From NCBI GenBank assembly GCA_014075255.1, contig CP046178.1, positions 2,188,894-2,252,893 of the forward strand: DNA of 64,000 nt, in the 5' to 3' direction. Numbering within the stretch: position 1 is the first letter of the stretch; each line of letters begins with the position of its first letter. Below, in pieces: positions 28,575-38,087 of the stretch. Made by a program: the position numbers and the translations under genes. The stretch comes from Gammaproteobacteria bacterium (lineage in GTDB: Bacteria; Pseudomonadota; Gammaproteobacteria; UBA4575). A model generated the notes under the pieces. It searched no databases, was not told the DNA's origin, and was given only the letters and a program-made list of their open reading frames with translations.

Positions 28575-29006
28575 ATGATTGATTGTAAATGTTGTTTTGC
28601 TATCACGTTAATAAAAGAAGAATTTGCCTGTGAACAAGCTCAATTGGTTACTCGGCGTGCGGGTCCAGATACAGCCTGTGCGTCAGAACAAGGCAGTCAA
28701 CGTTGCCAGCAATTATATGACCAGCTTAAATTGGTAGGGTTGCCGGCGTTTGATGCAGAAGATGATTTATTAAAAACACCCGCTAGTGTGTTTTCAAAAA
28801 TCCAATTTGGAGGTTTGCTCGGTTTAGCCAAAATTGTTGCTGAAGATGTATCGAAAGAGTCTAACAGACAACCTATGATAGAAAGAGTTGAGAATATATA
28901 CCAATTACTAGAACAAGCAGTTTCACGCTATGAGTCTGTTAGCAATATCCCATATCCAGAATTGGTGGATTCGATGACAGCATTTAAAATTAAACGTAAA
29001 AGATAA
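28575..29006 (+). CDS. Cys-rich hypothetical protein cotranscribed with the ferredoxin-reductase
   Basis: A 143-residue protein. Six Cys lie in the first 44 residues (CKCC, FACEQ, TACAS, RCQQL), suggesting a metal or iron-sulfur site. The remainder is helical with a conserved-looking KIQFGGLLGLAKIV. The start is 4 bp after the reductase stop. I do not recognise the family. An electron-transfer or maturation partner of the reductase is a reasonable guess only. Confidence 0.6.
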   Translation: MIDCKCCFAITLIKEEFACEQAQLVTRRAGPDTACASEQGSQRCQQLYDQLKLVGLPAFDAEDDLLKTPASVFSKIQFGGLLGLAKIVAEDVSKESNRQPMIERVENIYQLLEQAVSRYESVSNIPYPELVDSMTAFKIKRKR

Positions 29007-29048
29007 AACGAACATTTTGGCCGCAAAGCTATTGCATTAGGAGTTACC

Positions 29049-29900
29049 ATGACATATCAGACCATAATTTCTGTCGAGGATTTAAATAATAATATAAGTA
29101 ATCAGGATTGGTTTGTGTTTGATTGTAGATTTTTACTCAAAGATCCTGCGGGTGGATTACAGAAGTATAATAAAAATCATATTTCTGGTGCACAGTTTGC
29201 AGATATGGATACAGACTTAGCTTCTCCTATGACACCAATTTCAGGTCGTCATCCATTGCCAAATCCAGATGAACTAATAAAAAAATTACAATCCTGGGGG
29301 GTGAGCAATTCATCGCAAGTTATTTGTTATGACGATATATCAGGCGCTTTTGCTGCACGAATGTGGTGGTTGTTGAAATGGTTAGGGCATAACGATGTTG
29401 CCGTATTAGATGGAGGCATTGATAAGTGGGTCGCAAGTGGCTTACCAGTAGACACAGATGTCCCGCAAAGGGCGGCTGGTTCTTTTCGCGGTGAAGCAAA
29501 TAATGATATGTGGGTGAAGGTTGAGTTTGTTCAAGAAGAAATAGCACAAAGTAAAATTAACCTAATAGATGCAAGATCAGACGAAAGATTCACCGCAGCA
29601 GACAGTAAAACAGATCCGGTTGCAGGTCATGTGCCTGGCGCAATGAATTTTCCTTTTTCTGACAATCTCTCGAAGCAAGGGGTGTTTTTATCTGCAGAAA
29701 CATTGCAAAAGCGTTTTTCATCAATGGTTTCAAATATCGAAAATAAACAAGTTGTTAGTATGTGTGGCTCGGGAGTTACTGCCTGTCATAATTTGCTAGC
29801 AATGAGTATTGCGGGCTTACCGATGGCGCGTTTATTTGTTGGTTCATGGAGCCAATGGATCAAAGATAAAAGTCGACCAGTGGCGACTGGTAAAGCATAA
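29049..29900 (+). CDS. sseA: 3-mercaptopyruvate/thiosulfate sulfurtransferase
   Basis: A 283-residue two-domain rhodanese. Inactive N-terminal repeat: FDCRFLL, HISGAQFADMDTDL, SGRHPLP and DDISGAFAARMWWLLKWLG. C-terminal active repeat: LIDARSDERF, GHVPGAMNFPF and the active-site loop MCGSGVTACHN with nucleophilic Cys. The active-loop CGSGVTA is the SseA type, acting on 3-mercaptopyruvate. An AGGAG ribosome site (about 29039) supports the ATG. Confidence 0.92.
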   Translation: MTYQTIISVEDLNNNISNQDWFVFDCRFLLKDPAGGLQKYNKNHISGAQFADMDTDLASPMTPISGRHPLPNPDELIKKLQSWGVSNSSQVICYDDISGAFAARMWWLLKWLGHNDVAVLDGGIDKWVASGLPVDTDVPQRAAGSFRGEANNDMWVKVEFVQEEIAQSKINLIDARSDERFTAADSKTDPVAGHVPGAMNFPFSDNLSKQGVFLSAETLQKRFSSMVSNIENKQVVSMCGSGVTACHNLLAMSIAGLPMARLFVGSWSQWIKDKSRPVATGKA

Positions 29901-29961
29901 GTATCTCGAATAAATTGTAAAAAGCTGTATATAGTATTGAAATATAGTTACTTTAGCGTCT

Positions 29962-30008
29962 TCGTCATGCCGCTAGACCCGCTTATAAGCTAGATTCTAG
30001 AGATCCCT
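29962..30008. repeat. Possible decayed interspersed palindromic element
   Basis: TCGTCATGCCGCTAGACCCG ... TTCTAGAGATCC recalls the CGTCATTCCCGCG...AATCCAGAGATCC layout of common REP/NEMIS-like elements, with the stem largely eroded. It is judged by eye only. The surrounding gap (29901-30126) holds no gene. Confidence 0.3.
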
Positions 30009-30126
30009 CACATCGTCAATTACTATTTATAGTGTATATAAAAGGTGTTCAACGTGAAGCATGCGTTGAATGTATTTGCGTATCCTTAATAAATAGGCAA
30101 ACAACATTTCTCAAGTTAGTCCTCAT

Positions 30127-32232
30127 ATGGCGGCAACTACGACGTCCGTGGAATTGCCCAACAATGCGGCTGCATCGCTTTTAGATGCCGGCTCGTTACC
30201 ATTTGCTGTTGTACTTCTGAGTGCCAACGATGGCACCGTAGTATTTGCAAATCATCTTATGAGCGTGATTCTGAGAAGTAGTACGGATGAGATGATCGGA
30301 AAAACGATTCCAGGTTTGTATGATGATGGTACACAAAGAAGTAAAGCATTTAAGCTGTTAAAGAAAAACACATTTGTACCCCCCAAACAAATAGAAATAT
30401 CAAACTTCGATAATAAGAATCTTAAAATTACCGCAGCATCTTCTTTATTAAAATATCAAAATCAACTTTGTATTCTTGTTGCGTTTCAAGCGCCAAGCAA
30501 TGATGCTTCAAAGGTTAAACGACTGCGTATTGCAATTGAACGCCACAATATGGCGTTGCAAGCTGCCAACATAGGAATTTGGAGTTGGGATTTAATGTCT
30601 AACCGTATTGCATGGGACGACACCATGCACAAACTTTTTGGTATTGAGTCGGGAAGTTTCTCAGGTAAGCAAAGAGATTTTTTGAGTTACATGCTTCCTG
30701 AAGATCGAGAAGAACAGCTTGAGCTTGGGAGAACGTATTATCAAGATGGTGGCAAGTTTGATACTAAGTTTCGGATATTGCGACCAGATGGTGAAACTCG
30801 AGTCATTATTAATCGTGGTGAAGCGACAAAAAATGAACAAGGTATCGTTATTAGTGTTGTTGGGATCTGTTGGGATGTCACTGAAAACTTTGCTTTAAGT
30901 GTGAAAATAGAACATCAAGCTTTGCATGATCCATTAACAGGATTGTTAAATAGATTTGAAATGCAGCAAAGGTTAGAAGCTTTATTACAGTCTTTAAGTG
31001 AAGATCCGACAGAAAATACTTTTTGTTATTTTGATTTAGATCGTTTTAAAGTCGTTAATGATACTTGTGGCCACGAAGCAGGTGACGAATTGCTTCGACA
31101 AATATCGGAACATCTGAAGCCATATATAACTGAAAAGGATACCTTTGCGCGCATGGGCGGTGATGAGTTTTCTCTAATCATTACTAACTGTTCGAGCGAT
31201 GAAGCACGAAAAGTTGCGGAGACATTGTTGCAGGCTGTGCAAAACTTTCATTTTGAATGGTCAGGAAAAGTTTTCGATATCGATTTAAGTATGGCGCTGG
31301 TACCAATCTCAGCTGAAAAGACTGTAAGTGAAATTTTGGGGACAGCTGATGTGGCATTGTCCGCTGCAAAAGATGGTGGACGTGGGCGGATTCATGAGTA
31401 TCGGCCCCATGATTCAACCGTTATTCGCCGACATGATGAAATGCATTGGGTATTGCAGTTAGAAGATGCACTACGTTCTGATCGTTTCCAATTGCATTTT
31501 CAACCTATCATGCCTTTGCAAGAAGATTGTGATGAGGGATTGCATTATGAGGTCCTGTTACGGGTAATAGATGAATCGGGTGAAGTTATGGCTCCAGGTG
31601 AATTACTCAATGCGGCAGAGCAGTTTGACATGGCGACGCGTGTAGATAATTGGGTAGTGAATGCAGTGTTTGATTGGCTGATTAAGCATCCAGATCATCT
31701 CCAACAACTGAGTCTTTGTTCGATAAATCTTTCAGGCGCATCAATTGGTGATCCCAATTTCTTAGTCTTCTTAAAAGAAAAATTACAAGAGTCTAAAATT
31801 CCATTAGAAAAAATTAGTTTTGAAGTAACAGAAAATGCTGCGATTAAAAATATCACTAAGGCACGTGATTTCATCGATACCATCAAAGAATATGGATGTA
31901 AATTTGCACTAGATGATTTTGGCAGTGGGCATTCTTCCTTTGCATACTTAAAAGATTTACCTGTTGATATCTTAAAAATTGATGGCATGTTTGTGAAAGG
32001 TATTCATTTAGAGCCTGTGAATTATGCAATGGTTAAGGCCATTAATGATGTGGGTCAGGTTATGAAAATGAAAACCATTGCTGAATATGTTGAAAATGAA
32101 GAAATCTGTAATTCTTTGAAAGAAATCGGAGTTGATTACGGGCAAGGCTATTATTTTGGTAAGTCTGAAAATTTGGATGAAGTAATTGTTGTTGATGCTA
32201 CCGTTGCCACTATGGCTGAAATACCAGGATGA
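30127..32232 (+). CDS. PAS-GGDEF-EAL cyclic-di-GMP signalling protein
   Basis: A 701-residue cytoplasmic protein. Two PAS-like domains (about residues 15-125 and 135-255, with GIWSWDLMSNRIAWDD) are followed by GGDEF (DPLTGLLNRFEM; intact MGGDEF) and EAL. In EAL the signature is EVL within YEVLLRV, so ExLxR is kept. NLSG, FEVTEN, LDDFGSGHSSFAYL and LKIDGMFVKG are all present. Both synthesis and hydrolysis of c-di-GMP are possible. The RxxD inhibitory site is absent (TEKD five residues before GGDEF). It has no membrane segments and stands alone. Confidence 0.95.
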   Translation: MAATTTSVELPNNAAASLLDAGSLPFAVVLLSANDGTVVFANHLMSVILRSSTDEMIGKTIPGLYDDGTQRSKAFKLLKKNTFVPPKQIEISNFDNKNLKITAASSLLKYQNQLCILVAFQAPSNDASKVKRLRIAIERHNMALQAANIGIWSWDLMSNRIAWDDTMHKLFGIESGSFSGKQRDFLSYMLPEDREEQLELGRTYYQDGGKFDTKFRILRPDGETRVIINRGEATKNEQGIVISVVGICWDVTENFALSVKIEHQALHDPLTGLLNRFEMQQRLEALLQSLSEDPTENTFCYFDLDRFKVVNDTCGHEAGDELLRQISEHLKPYITEKDTFARMGGDEFSLIITNCSSDEARKVAETLLQAVQNFHFEWSGKVFDIDLSMALVPISAEKTVSEILGTADVALSAAKDGGRGRIHEYRPHDSTVIRRHDEMHWVLQLEDALRSDRFQLHFQPIMPLQEDCDEGLHYEVLLRVIDESGEVMAPGELLNAAEQFDMATRVDNWVVNAVFDWLIKHPDHLQQLSLCSINLSGASIGDPNFLVFLKEKLQESKIPLEKISFEVTENAAIKNITKARDFIDTIKEYGCKFALDDFGSGHSSFAYLKDLPVDILKIDGMFVKGIHLEPVNYAMVKAINDVGQVMKMKTIAEYVENEEICNSLKEIGVDYGQGYYFGKSENLDEVIVVDATVATMAEIPG

Positions 32233-32355
32233 AAACTACAGTTTAATTCAGTTATATATAACTTAGTTATCTATCTAGTCACTGTATTTCACTTCTTAAC
32301 CATTTATTCTGATTCTGTTATGGTTTAAAAACCATTTCAGATAGTAGGCATCATT

Positions 32356-32925
32356 TTGAAATTTTGTAGTAGCTGCGGTTCTGAAGCAATCACACAATCG
32401 ATACCTGAAGGCGATAATCGTCTGCGCTTTGTATGTTCCTCATGCGAAGAAATTTTTTATCACAATCCGAAAATGGTAGTGGGCTGTATTGCGCAGTGGC
32501 AGGGAAAAATTCTTATGTGTAAGCGTGCGATAGAGCCACGCTATGGAAAATGGACGTTGCCGGCGGGCTTTATGGAAAATGAAGAGACGGTACATGCGGC
32601 GGCGGCGCGCGAAACTCAAGAGGAGGCGACTGCTGAAGTGGCTAATATGAGTTTATATACCATATATAACTTGCCACATATAAGCCAAGTATACGTGATG
32701 TTTCGAGCTGAATTGGTAGCTGGAAAGGCAAGTCCAGGCATTGAAAGTTTAGAAGTGGCGTTGATGGATGAAGCAGAAATACCTTGGGATGAGTTGGCTT
32801 TCCCAGTAATTCGAGAAAGTCTGCGACACTACTTTGAAGATAGACGTCAAGGAAGTAAATTTAAATTGCATTATGGCGATATCCACAAACTCCCTAACAG
32901 TGAATTTGATATTAAGCATTACTAA
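32356..32925 (+). CDS. Nudix hydrolase with N-terminal zinc ribbon
   Basis: A 189-residue protein. The first ~40 residues have two CxxC pairs (FCSSCGS, CSSCEE), a zinc-ribbon as in NudC-like proteins. The Nudix box GFMENEETVHAAAARETQEE keeps G-x5-E-x7-RExxEE; the terminal Gly is Ala. It hydrolyses a nucleoside-diphosphate-linked compound, possibly an NADH- or ADP-ribose-type substrate. The start is TTG 32356, which gives the zinc ribbon whole. A short gene begins 17 bp after its stop. Confidence 0.9.
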   Translation: MKFCSSCGSEAITQSIPEGDNRLRFVCSSCEEIFYHNPKMVVGCIAQWQGKILMCKRAIEPRYGKWTLPAGFMENEETVHAAAARETQEEATAEVANMSLYTIYNLPHISQVYVMFRAELVAGKASPGIESLEVALMDEAEIPWDELAFPVIRESLRHYFEDRRQGSKFKLHYGDIHKLPNSEFDIKHY

Positions 32926-32942
32926 TTTTAGGTTTTATCCGC

Positions 32943-33323
32943 ATGGCTAGGGATAAATCTTTACTGTCTATTATTGAATTAGGTGGTTATCCAGATCTTA
33001 GCCCGCTGTATAAGCGACATGGTTATGAGCCGATTGTGGTTTATAGCATGCGAAAAGCGTTAACTGCACTTAAGAAGGTGAAACCGGTTGTAGTAGTGGC
33101 TGAATTTAATTACCAGTCAGACTTTAGAGATCGCACAAGTAGCCTCGAGTCGTTGATTGCAATTGCTCAACGTAATTTAGATATTAAGCTGATCGTATTT
33201 TACGAAAAAGAATTTCTACATCAATTTGAAAAGTTAAAAGAACGTTATAGCTTTCATGCAACGTTTGCTTATCCAATTATAGAAGAAGCGATTGAGGCAA
33301 CGTTAACATCTCTAAATGTATAA
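32943..33323 (+). CDS. Hypothetical receiver-like protein
   Basis: A 126-residue cytoplasmic protein (SIIELGGYPDLSPLYKRHG... VVVVAEFNYQSDF... LIVFYEKEFL... FAYPIIEEAIEATL). The alternating strand/helix order resembles a response-regulator receiver fold, but no phospho-Asp pocket is convincing. It follows the Nudix gene by 17 bp and may share its transcript. The function is unknown. Confidence 0.6.
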   Translation: MARDKSLLSIIELGGYPDLSPLYKRHGYEPIVVYSMRKALTALKKVKPVVVVAEFNYQSDFRDRTSSLESLIAIAQRNLDIKLIVFYEKEFLHQFEKLKERYSFHATFAYPIIEEAIEATLTSLNV

Positions 33324-33355
33324 GCAAAAATTTTACGTGAGAAGTGTTTTAGTAA

Positions 33356-33676
33356 CTATTTTTCAGCATTAGAGCCGCCGAGACATGGCGGCGATTTTCG
33401 CACTTCACCATTTTTTTCTTGCCATTCCTCTGGTGTTAGGGTGTTTAGAGATAATGCATGTACGGGTCCATCAAGCTCTTCTTTTAATAATTGATTAAGC
33501 ATGCGATGTCTTGCAACTAACATTTTGCCGTCAAATTCAGTAGTTACCACGGTAACTTTGAAGTGTGATTCAGAATCAGGAGGCACATTATGCATATGAC
33601 TTTCATTTGCGACCTCTAAATATTCAGGTCGTAATGCGTCAGTAATTTTTGCTTCGATGTTGGATTGGATGGTCAT
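33356..33676 (-). CDS. bolA: BolA-family protein
   Basis: A 106-residue BolA/StbD-like protein with SHFKVTVVTTEFDGK, RHRMLNQLLKEEL and GPVHALSLNTLTPEEW, the class-II KH-like fold. The conserved Cys/His region that binds Fe-S with monothiol glutaredoxin is represented by the RHR segment. It acts in iron-sulfur and stress regulation by family. It is divergent from nothing close and lies between two plus-facing genes and tatD. Confidence 0.9.
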   Translation of the reverse strand: MTIQSNIEAKITDALRPEYLEVANESHMHNVPPDSESHFKVTVVTTEFDGKMLVARHRMLNQLLKEELDGPVHALSLNTLTPEEWQEKNGEVRKSPPCLGGSNAEK

Positions 33677-33736
33677 AGAAAATTTATACCACTTATACGT
33701 TCAAGAATGAAAGCATTCTTTAGTTAATTTCATAGG

Positions 33737-34534
33737 TTAGCGAATAGAGAAGAAGTCTTTAGCAGTTTGAGTGGTTTCTTGTGCAGTTTGTTCCACACTA
33801 ACGTTACGATATTTGGCTACTGTGGATAGAATATGAGGTAAATAGGCAGGCTCATTACGTCTACCATCGGGTTTAGGATATATGTCTTTAGGTAAATCTC
33901 TAGGTAGCAAATAAGGTGCGTCGGTTTCTATCATTAATCTGTTTGCCGGAATATTCATAATAGTGTCGTGCAAATGATGGCCGCGGCGTTCATCGCATAT
34001 CCAACCGGTAATGCCGATATGACAATCTAATTCTATATAAGTATCCAGCTCTTCAAGGGCGCCTGTAAAACAGTGCACAACAACCTTAGTTATGTGTTCC
34101 CTATGCTTAGTTAAGATTTTTGTAAAATCATTATGTGCATCACGCTCGTGTAAAAATATTGGCATCTTAAGTTCCGCAGCTAGCTCTAGCTGTGCTTCAT
34201 AGACGGAACGTTGTTGTTCTGGTGTTGAATAATTGCGGTTATAGTCCAAGCCTGCTTCACCGATCGCCACTACATTTTTTTGTTCTGCAAGTGCTTTTAG
34301 TTTGGCATAACTATCATCTTGCCACTGTTTGGCAAGATGAGGATGCACGCCGGCTGTCGAAACCATGCCCGCATATTGTGTGGCGAGTTCTCTAGCACGC
34401 TCACTTTCTTCAACATCAGAACCTGTTAATACGAAATGTTTTACACCTGCTTTATTGGCGCGTGCAACTACTTGACCTGCATCTTTTCGAAATGCACTAC
34501 TCGTAAAATTAAATCCAATATCGACGAGTTCCAT
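33737..34534 (-). CDS. tatD: TatD-family deoxyribonuclease
   Basis: About 265 residues from the ATG at 34534. A start 51 bp upstream would overlap the preceding gene. The opening VDIGFNFTSSAF is exactly the TatD (not YcfH) form. TAGVHPH, GEAGLDYNRNYSTPEQQ, HCFTG, GITGWICDERRG and ETDAPYLLPRDL provide the metal ligands and the barrel core. It is a Mg-dependent 3'-5' DNase linked to DNA repair and apoptosis-like fragmentation in other species. It lies directly downstream of trhO. Confidence 0.93.
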   Translation of the reverse strand: MELVDIGFNFTSSAFRKDAGQVVARANKAGVKHFVLTGSDVEESERARELATQYAGMVSTAGVHPHLAKQWQDDSYAKLKALAEQKNVVAIGEAGLDYNRNYSTPEQQRSVYEAQLELAAELKMPIFLHERDAHNDFTKILTKHREHITKVVVHCFTGALEELDTYIELDCHIGITGWICDERRGHHLHDTIMNIPANRLMIETDAPYLLPRDLPKDIYPKPDGRRNEPAYLPHILSTVAKYRNVSVEQTAQETTQTAKDFFSIR

Positions 34535-34566
34535 TGTTCTGAATATATTTAGTTGTCGGTTTGGAC

Positions 34567-35412
34567 TTAAGCGAGATATGCGCAATCATCGCAGTATTCA
34601 TTATCAGTATCTGCTATGACGATTTGACAATGGCGACAAATCTTGGTGTCGCTAGGTTGTAAATTAGTGTCTAAACAAACTCGATCATCAAAGACAAAAC
34701 ATTCGCCACGCCAGTGCTGATTTTTATGTTTTTCGATATACTTTATGATTCCACCTTCTAATTGAAAGACTTGGTCAAAACCGTTATTGGCTAAAATATT
34801 TGCGCCTTTTTCACAGCGTATGCCGCCAGTGCAAAAGGTGACTAGGGGTTTATCTTTGGGAATCTCGTTAATTTTAGAATCGAGTTGGATAATGTCTCTG
34901 AAGTTTCGAATTTCAAGATGGGCGGCATTTTCAAAAGAACCTAAATCTACTTCAAACTCGTTACGCATATCCAAAAGCGTGATATCTTTCCCTGAATCTA
35001 ACCATTCTTTTAGTTCATTGTTGCTAATGTACTGTGCTTTTTTCTCAATTACGTCGATATTTTTTAATAATGCGTTTGTTGTAGACGAGCTTGGATGATC
35101 GCTTGGAAGTGGCTGAGTAGGAACGAGTTCATCTCTTACTTTAATTAATAGTCTTTTAAAAGGGATGTATTCTGAGTAAGTGGTATTGAGCAACAAGTTA
35201 TTTAATCCACATATGCTATCGAGTTTTTGTAAAAAATATTCAATGTCACTTTGCGTGCTCGCCAACCCAAGATTTATACCTTCGGGGCTAATGAAAATAT
35301 TGCCTTTTATGTGAGTTTCGCTACAAATTGATTGAGCGCTCTCAAAAACTTTTTCCACATTATCAATAATGCTGAATTGATAACCGGCAATATTTGTTAT
35401 TTGTTCGGGCAT
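34567..35412 (-). CDS. trhO: tRNA uridine-34 hydroxylase TrhO (YceA, UPF0176)
   Basis: A 281-residue protein. An N-terminal ferredoxin-like domain (FISPEGINLGLAS) is followed by a rhodanese domain with CTGGIRCEKGA at the active site and LEGGIIKYIE. The tail has CRHCQ and CDDCAYLA zinc-type Cys. TrhO uses the rhodanese Cys to make 5-hydroxyuridine at wobble position 34 of tRNA. TatD follows with a 32-bp gap. The head-to-tail arrangement suggests one transcript. Confidence 0.93.
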   Translation of the reverse strand: MPEQITNIAGYQFSIIDNVEKVFESAQSICSETHIKGNIFISPEGINLGLASTQSDIEYFLQKLDSICGLNNLLLNTTYSEYIPFKRLLIKVRDELVPTQPLPSDHPSSSTTNALLKNIDVIEKKAQYISNNELKEWLDSGKDITLLDMRNEFEVDLGSFENAAHLEIRNFRDIIQLDSKINEIPKDKPLVTFCTGGIRCEKGANILANNGFDQVFQLEGGIIKYIEKHKNQHWRGECFVFDDRVCLDTNLQPSDTKICRHCQIVIADTDNEYCDDCAYLA

Positions 35413-35480
35413 GGCAATATAGGGTTGTGTGATAAAACAGTACTTAACAAAAGATTATCTAATAGGTTAGGGTTAGCATT

Positions 35481-38084
35481 ATGAAAGAAGGACAACCACA
35501 AGCGGTATATCTAAAAGACTATACACCTCCACATTTCTTTATTGACCAAGTGTATCTTGATTTTGAGCTGGGTGAAGAAGTAACTGTTGTAACCTCCCAT
35601 ATGCAGATTCGCTGTAATCCTGATTATGGCGATGCTAGCCCAACATTGGACTTACATGGGGAAGACCAAGATCTGCAATTTATAGAGCTTGATGAAGTTC
35701 GATTGAGCGCCGAGCAATACAGTTGCTCCGAAGAGGCGCTACTCATTCCTAGTGTTCCTAAGCAATTTTCATTGATTATCCAAACTCAAATTACGCCTCA
35801 GACCAATACATCTTTAGAGGGATTATATAAATCCAGCGGCAACTTTTGCACCCAGTGCGAAGCTCAAGGTTTTCGTAAAATCACCTATTTTCTAGATCGT
35901 CCTGATGTAATGTCAAAATTCACAGTCCGTCTCCAGGCAGATAAATCTCGTTACCCAGTATTATTGTCTAATGGAAATCTAAAAGAGGAAGGAGTTGTAG
36001 GCGATCAGCATTTTGCCGTGTGGGAAGATCCGTTTCCAAAGCCTAGTTATCTTTTTGCATTAGTAGCAGGCGATTTAGTATTTTTAGAGGGTTCACATCG
36101 CACAACATCAGGAAAAGACATTGTCTTACGTATTTATACAGAAGAGCATAACGCTGATAAGTGTGAGCATGCGTTGCGTTCCTTGCAAAAAGCCATGCAA
36201 TGGGATGAGCAACGCTTTGGTCTAGAGTGCGATTTAGATATTTATATGATTGTTGCTGTTGACGATTTCAATATGGGCGCAATGGAAAACAAAGGTTTAA
36301 ATATTTTTAACTCTAGTTGTGTATTGGCGAGACCTGATACTTCTACGGATGCAGAATTTATGCATATAGAGGCCGTTGTTGCGCATGAATATTTTCATAA
36401 CTGGACCGGTAATAGAGTTACCTGCCGTGATTGGTTCCAACTAAGTCTTAAAGAAGGTTTGACGGTATTTCGTGATCAAGAATTTACATCTGATGTGACT
36501 TCTCGAGCAGTTAAACGAATTGACGATGTGCGTTCTTTGCGTGCATATCAATTTGCAGAAGATGCTAGTCCAATGGCGCATCCGATTCGCCCTGCTTCTT
36601 TTATGGAAATTAGTAATTTCTATACGTTAACGGTTTATGAAAAAGGTGCTGAAGTTGTGCGCATGTACCAAACTATGTTTGGTGTCGATGGGTTTCGAAA
36701 AGGTATGGATCTATATTTTCAACGCCATGATGGCCAAGCGGTTACGACGGATGATTTTGCTGCGGCCATGGCTGATGCAAATAACGCAGATCTAACAAAA
36801 TTTAAGCGTTGGTATGCACAGGCGGGCACTCCGGTGGTTAAGGTGAAAGATAGGTGGGATGCTACAACCAGTACTTACGAAATTGAATGCGAACAAAGCT
36901 GCCCAGCAACATCTGAAAGTAGCGAAAAGCTTCCATTTGTTATTCCACTTAAAACCTCACTTTTAAGGGATAGTGGTGAAATTCTTGTTGAATCCCAAGT
37001 GTTGAGTTTGACTGAACACCAACAAACTTTTAAGTTTCAAGGTATTGACTCAAAGCCTGTACCAGACTTACTGCAAGAGTTTTCCGCGCCGGTTCAACTT
37101 CAATATAGTTATAGTAATGAGCAATTAGCATTTTTGTTAAAGCATTCACCAGATTCGTTTAATCGTTGGAATGCGGGTAATCGCTTAGCTGTAAATGTGT
37201 TATTAGAAAACTTATCTGGTGATGGCCAAGATTCTTTGCTTGTATTGCAACAAGCTCTTGAACACTCGATAAACTCTCCATCATTAGATCAAAGTTTACT
37301 GGTGGAATTGCTAATGTTGCCAAACGAAAAAGACTTGGAGCAACATATCGAGACTGTAGATATGCGTAACTGTGTTAATGCAAGTGACAAGTTAGTTAAA
37401 GATATTGCAAAATGTTTGGAAGTTGATTTGTTATCTAGGATATCGGCAAATATTCGTAGTAATAACGAATATAGTTATAACTCGCAGGAAATGGCACGTA
37501 GACGGCTTATCAATGTTTGCTTACAAATTCTTTGCAAATTAGATAAACCTGAGTATAGAAAAATTGCTTTGGAACAATATCAATCAGCTAATAATATGAC
37601 AGAGCAATTAGGTGCGATAAATGCTCTTATTCATTCTGAGTCTGAAGAACGTGAGCAAGTATTATCTGCGTTCGAGAAAAAATGGCAGCACGATAGCTTG
37701 GTAATGGATAAATGGTTTGCCATGCATGCGCGTTCTAAAGTTCCGAATGCGTTAGAGACTGTAAAAGCACTTATGCAGCATCCGCTTTTCACTATGAGTA
37801 ACCCGAATAAAGTGCGTTCTCTAGTTGGTGTATTTGCTGGTCAGAATGCTTATCATTTCCACAATCCTGATGGCAGTGGATATGAGTTCGTAACTGAGCA
37901 AGTGATACACCTTAATGACACAAATCCACAGATTGCCTCTCGCTTAGTGCGAACTCTTATGCGCTGGAGAAATTATGCTAATCCTTGTGGAAAAAAAATG
38001 TGTCAGCAGTTAGAGAGAATCGCTAAGCATAAAACATTATCAAAAGACGTATTTGAAATAGTTTCTAAAAGTTTAAAGGCTTAG
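35481..38084 (+). CDS. pepN: Aminopeptidase N
   Basis: An 867-residue M1 metallopeptidase. The exopeptidase motif GAMENKGLNIFN and zinc site HEYFHNWTGNRVTCRDWFQLSLKEG (HExxH-x18-E) are intact. The long C-terminal alpha-helical domain of the enterobacterial-type enzyme is complete. It removes N-terminal residues from peptides in the cytoplasm. It is divergent from trhO (about 70 bp between starts). The double-CDGSH gene follows after 3 bp. Confidence 0.97.
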   Translation: MKEGQPQAVYLKDYTPPHFFIDQVYLDFELGEEVTVVTSHMQIRCNPDYGDASPTLDLHGEDQDLQFIELDEVRLSAEQYSCSEEALLIPSVPKQFSLIIQTQITPQTNTSLEGLYKSSGNFCTQCEAQGFRKITYFLDRPDVMSKFTVRLQADKSRYPVLLSNGNLKEEGVVGDQHFAVWEDPFPKPSYLFALVAGDLVFLEGSHRTTSGKDIVLRIYTEEHNADKCEHALRSLQKAMQWDEQRFGLECDLDIYMIVAVDDFNMGAMENKGLNIFNSSCVLARPDTSTDAEFMHIEAVVAHEYFHNWTGNRVTCRDWFQLSLKEGLTVFRDQEFTSDVTSRAVKRIDDVRSLRAYQFAEDASPMAHPIRPASFMEISNFYTLTVYEKGAEVVRMYQTMFGVDGFRKGMDLYFQRHDGQAVTTDDFAAAMADANNADLTKFKRWYAQAGTPVVKVKDRWDATTSTYEIECEQSCPATSESSEKLPFVIPLKTSLLRDSGEILVESQVLSLTEHQQTFKFQGIDSKPVPDLLQEFSAPVQLQYSYSNEQLAFLLKHSPDSFNRWNAGNRLAVNVLLENLSGDGQDSLLVLQQALEHSINSPSLDQSLLVELLMLPNEKDLEQHIETVDMRNCVNASDKLVKDIAKCLEVDLLSRISANIRSNNEYSYNSQEMARRRLINVCLQILCKLDKPEYRKIALEQYQSANNMTEQLGAINALIHSESEEREQVLSAFEKKWQHDSLVMDKWFAMHARSKVPNALETVKALMQHPLFTMSNPNKVRSLVGVFAGQNAYHFHNPDGSGYEFVTEQVIHLNDTNPQIASRLVRTLMRWRNYANPCGKKMCQQLERIAKHKTLSKDVFEIVSKSLKA

Positions 38085-38087
38085 ATA

